From contig CAYXZP010000088.1 in NCBI GenBank assembly GCA_964469485.1, forward strand, positions 1 through 7,924: a stretch of DNA of 7,924 nt. Direction: 5' to 3'. The DNA comes from CAYXZP01 sp964469485. Lineage in GTDB: Bacteria; Desulfobacterota; Binatia; UBA1149; CAYXZP01. The notes under the pieces were generated by a model. That model ran no database searches, was not told the DNA's origin, and was given only the letters and a program-made list of their open reading frames with translations. The position numbers and the translations under genes are program-made. Below are positions 6,146-7,924 of this stretch, in pieces. How positions within the stretch are numbered: the first letter of the stretch is position 1; every line of letters starts with the position of its first letter.

Positions 6146-7924
6146 TCAGTCGCCCGGGCAACTGCCGTTGTCGAGGCCGTCGTCGATAAGGTCACAATCG
6201 GCCGGAAGGTCATCGGCTGAATTGAGCGCGAGGCAGGTGCGGCATGCCACCGAGACCGACACGCATGCGGCGGCTTGGTCGGCATCGGCCGTCGCGCAGC
6301 CGGGCAAAGCCTGGGCCAGGTCGACCTCCTTGCCCACGCACTTGCGCTCGACGTCCTTGGCGATCTTGCCCGAGGTGGCCGAACAGGTCTTGGCCACCTT
6401 TCCCCGGCTGTCGGTGCCGACACAGTCGGCCAGGTCGTGAGAACGCTTGAGCAGACCGTACTTGAGCCCCCCCTTCTTACACTTGTTGAAAATGCCGAAG
6501 GTCGTGTCGAGGCATTTGTGCATCGTCTTGACCACGGCCAACTGGCATTTGGACGCATCGCGGTCGTTGTCGTAACTTATGAGTCCGGCATCTACATTGT
6601 CGCCGAACACGTCCGACATGAGATCCAAGGGAGCCGCCACGGCCGCGGCGTTGGCGGTGTTCGCATCGCTGGCGCCGAAGCGCGGGTAACGCGCGGCCCC
6701 GTATTTGTCGTTCTCCGTGCAGTAGCGCTCGAAATCCCTGTCGGTCTTGGCCTCGGCGCCGGCCAGCTTGCCGCGCGGGTCATCGGTGAGGCACTCGTCG
6801 GCGGTCATGCCGACCAGCTTGCCCTTGGCCGCGTTCTTGGCGCAGGAGTAATCTATCTTGCCTTGTGTCTTGGCGACCTTGGAGAAGTCCTTGTTGAGCG
6901 CGTTGATGCACTTCTCCTGGGCCGCGGTCGGCGGGACAAGCGTCGAGTTGGCGCGCCCCGGGGTCGCCGAACCCGCGAGATTGGCGCTCCAACTCGAAGC
7001 GAGTGCGGCGATATAGTCGGGGTCGGCCCGTTCGAGCGAGGCGCCCTGCCCGTCCGCGCTCACGGGCCACTCCCCGAAGTCAACGTAGGTGACCTCTTCG
7101 ACGACGACCTGGGGGGCGTACTGGGACGCGGGGGTATTGCTGCCGCAGGTATTGCCAAGAGGGTTGGGCGAGTCGGGCTTACGCAGACGCACGGTATAGG
7201 TGAAATTGTTCAACTGCCCGGAATAGGGTCCCATGATCGCCACCGAACCGTCGAGCCCGTAGACCGCGTTGAACTCGGCAAGGGCGAGCGAATCTGAAGG
7301 GTCAAAATTGACGACGAGAAGATAGGAATCAGCCCCCATCGTGGTACCGACAGGAAAATCAAAGCCGACCCCGCCGCGCAATTTCCAGGAATGAACTCCA
7401 TAGTCGCTGAAGTCCGTGTACAGGTCGACAGCAGAGTCGCCCGCGTTGTACAGCTCGATGAACTCGGTATCGACATCTATCCCCACTCCCGGCGAGGGCG
7501 GGTGGTACATGATCTCGTTGATGATGACCGGCCCGACCAAGGCCCCTTCGTTGGCACGGTCGCGGCTCGGACCCGACAGCCTGGTCACACCGGTACTGAG
7601 CTCGGAGACCCGCCCGTAGGGAACGCCGTTCTCTATCGGCCCGAATTCCACAAAGTCGCGCTCACCGGTGAGGCCGCCCGCGTCGACGGCCGATAGAATG
7701 AGCTCGTCGCCGCAGGAGGAGCTGAAGGCGAAGGGAACGTCCGTCTCGTCGAAGGTCAGATAGCCGCCGGCGGCAATGACGGTTCCCGCCGCTATCTGAT
7801 ACTCGGTCAGGTCGCCGGGGTTGTCGGAAAGATACCAACCGCCCACATCGACGTCCTCGCTTCCCGGATTGTAAAGCTCGAACCAATCGATGCCCGGGTC
7901 CGAGTGCGAGTAGACCTCGTTGAT
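6146..7924 (-). CDS. Lamin-tail-domain (LTD) protein with cysteine-rich C-terminal region (5' end beyond window)
   Basis: The frame is open from the window edge (7924) to TGA 6148-6146, giving 592 visible residues; GTG 7846 is internal, because the codons before it continue the domain. Two LTD-type beta domains are visible. The first starts at the window edge (INEVYSHSDPGIDWFELYNP, then GGWYLSDNPGDL). The second starts near 7519 (IINEIMYHPPSP, then DTEFIELYNAGDSAVDL) and runs to about 6950, ending ATPGRAN. LTD domains occur in secreted or surface proteins of many bacteria, often in multidomain proteins with enzymes or adhesins. From about 6920 the protein becomes Lys-rich and cysteine-rich (16 Cys), with two similar units and a terminal CRTCLALNSAD...DCDLIDDG...GSCPGD tail. 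Many cysteines suggest disulfides outside the cytoplasm. The N-terminus and any signal peptide lie beyond the window. Function unknown. Confidence 0.9.
   Translation of the reverse strand: MNEVYSHSDPGIDWFELYNPGSEDVDVGGWYLSDNPGDLTEYQIAAGTVIAAGGYLTFDETDVPFAFSSSCGDELILSAVDAGGLTGERDFVEFGPIENGVPYGRVSELSTGVTRLSGPSRDRANEGALVGPVIINEIMYHPPSPGVGIDVDTEFIELYNAGDSAVDLYTDFSDYGVHSWKLRGGVGFDFPVGTTMGADSYLLVVNFDPSDSLALAEFNAVYGLDGSVAIMGPYSGQLNNFTYTVRLRKPDSPNPLGNTCGSNTPASQYAPQVVVEEVTYVDFGEWPVSADGQGASLERADPDYIAALASSWSANLAGSATPGRANSTLVPPTAAQEKCINALNKDFSKVAKTQGKIDYSCAKNAAKGKLVGMTADECLTDDPRGKLAGAEAKTDRDFERYCTENDKYGAARYPRFGASDANTANAAAVAAPLDLMSDVFGDNVDAGLISYDNDRDASKCQLAVVKTMHKCLDTTFGIFNKCKKGGLKYGLLKRSHDLADCVGTDSRGKVAKTCSATSGKIAKDVERKCVGKEVDLAQALPGCATADADQAAACVSVSVACRTCLALNSADDLPADCDLIDDGLDNGSCPGD
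6338..6550 (-). repeat. Cysteine-rich unit B of the LTD protein (protein-level repeat)
   Basis: This is the second segment, from KCQLAVVKTMHKC to KDVERKC. The spacing of the aligned cysteines is C-x21-C-x18-C-x27-C, with the first spacing identical to unit A. It has two extra cysteines (in HKCL and KTCSA). LADCVGTDSRGKV aligns with TADECLTDDPRGKL of unit A. It is followed by a separate cysteine/aspartate-rich tail at the C-terminus. Confidence 0.6.
6719..6919 (-). repeat. Cysteine-rich unit A of the LTD protein (protein-level repeat)
   Basis: This is the first of two similar segments in the C-terminal region. It runs from QEKCINALNKDF to DRDFERYC. Its cysteines are spaced C-x21-C-x16-C-x23-C. 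Shared elements with unit B are KC at the start, a Cys followed by a Lys/Gly-rich stretch, an A-D-(E)-C element, D-x-RGK, and a terminal D-x-ER-x-C. The repeat is visible in protein sequence, not as DNA identity, so the duplication is old. Confidence 0.6.

Noticed and set aside
6275..7297. A 340-codon plus-strand open frame opposite the LTD protein.
   Set aside because: The minus strand carries recognisable LTD motifs and a coherent Cys pattern; the plus frame shows no family features.

Overview
This window is GC-rich, tightly packed bacterial chromosome. It holds core housekeeping genes plus one lineage-specific secreted-type protein. Gene content and protein style suggest a Gram-negative lineage of the broad deltaproteobacterial kind (Desulfobacterota, Myxococcota or Binatota-like). 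That placement is an inference from protein character and from the use of selenocysteine; no marker in the window proves it.

Layout. Positions 1-1094 (+) carry the 3' end of gltB, the large subunit of glutamate synthase, followed after 30 nt by complete gltD (1125-2600, +). Together they encode the ammonia-assimilating GOGAT enzyme. Converging on gltD, and sharing the palindrome CTAG as both stop codons, is a peroxiredoxin gene (3196-2597, -). Its reading frame contains an in-frame UGA exactly where the peroxidatic cysteine belongs. A hairpin lies just downstream of that codon with the geometry of a bacterial SECIS element. I read this as a selenocysteine peroxiredoxin (Sec52) of 199 residues, which standard gene calling would cut down to a 131-residue fragment. 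Upstream of it on the same strand is the classic recombination/replication cluster dnaX-ebfC-recR (5871-3271, -), with intergenic gaps of only 4 and 8 nt. A tRNA-Ser(GGA) gene with encoded CCA (5970-6059, +) is divergent from dnaX. The antisense of this tRNA creates a spurious N-terminal extension of dnaX. After a short spacer with a possible terminator hairpin, the rest of the window (7924-6146, -) is the 3' part of a large protein. It has two lamin-tail (LTD) domains, an internally duplicated cysteine-rich region and a cysteine/aspartate-rich C-terminal tail.

How the parts relate. GltBD supplies glutamate. DnaX, EbfC and RecR serve clamp loading, nucleoid/DNA binding and RecFOR recombination. 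The peroxiredoxin is a peroxide-detoxifying enzyme with its own likely promoter and a strong Shine-Dalgarno site. The LTD/Cys-rich protein is probably secreted or surface-exposed and is functionally unrelated to its neighbours.

The most noteworthy items are the selenoprotein with its SECIS-like hairpin and the duplicated cysteine-rich domain. No mobile element, CRISPR array or phage gene was seen. There is no gene-free stretch longer than about 100 nt.
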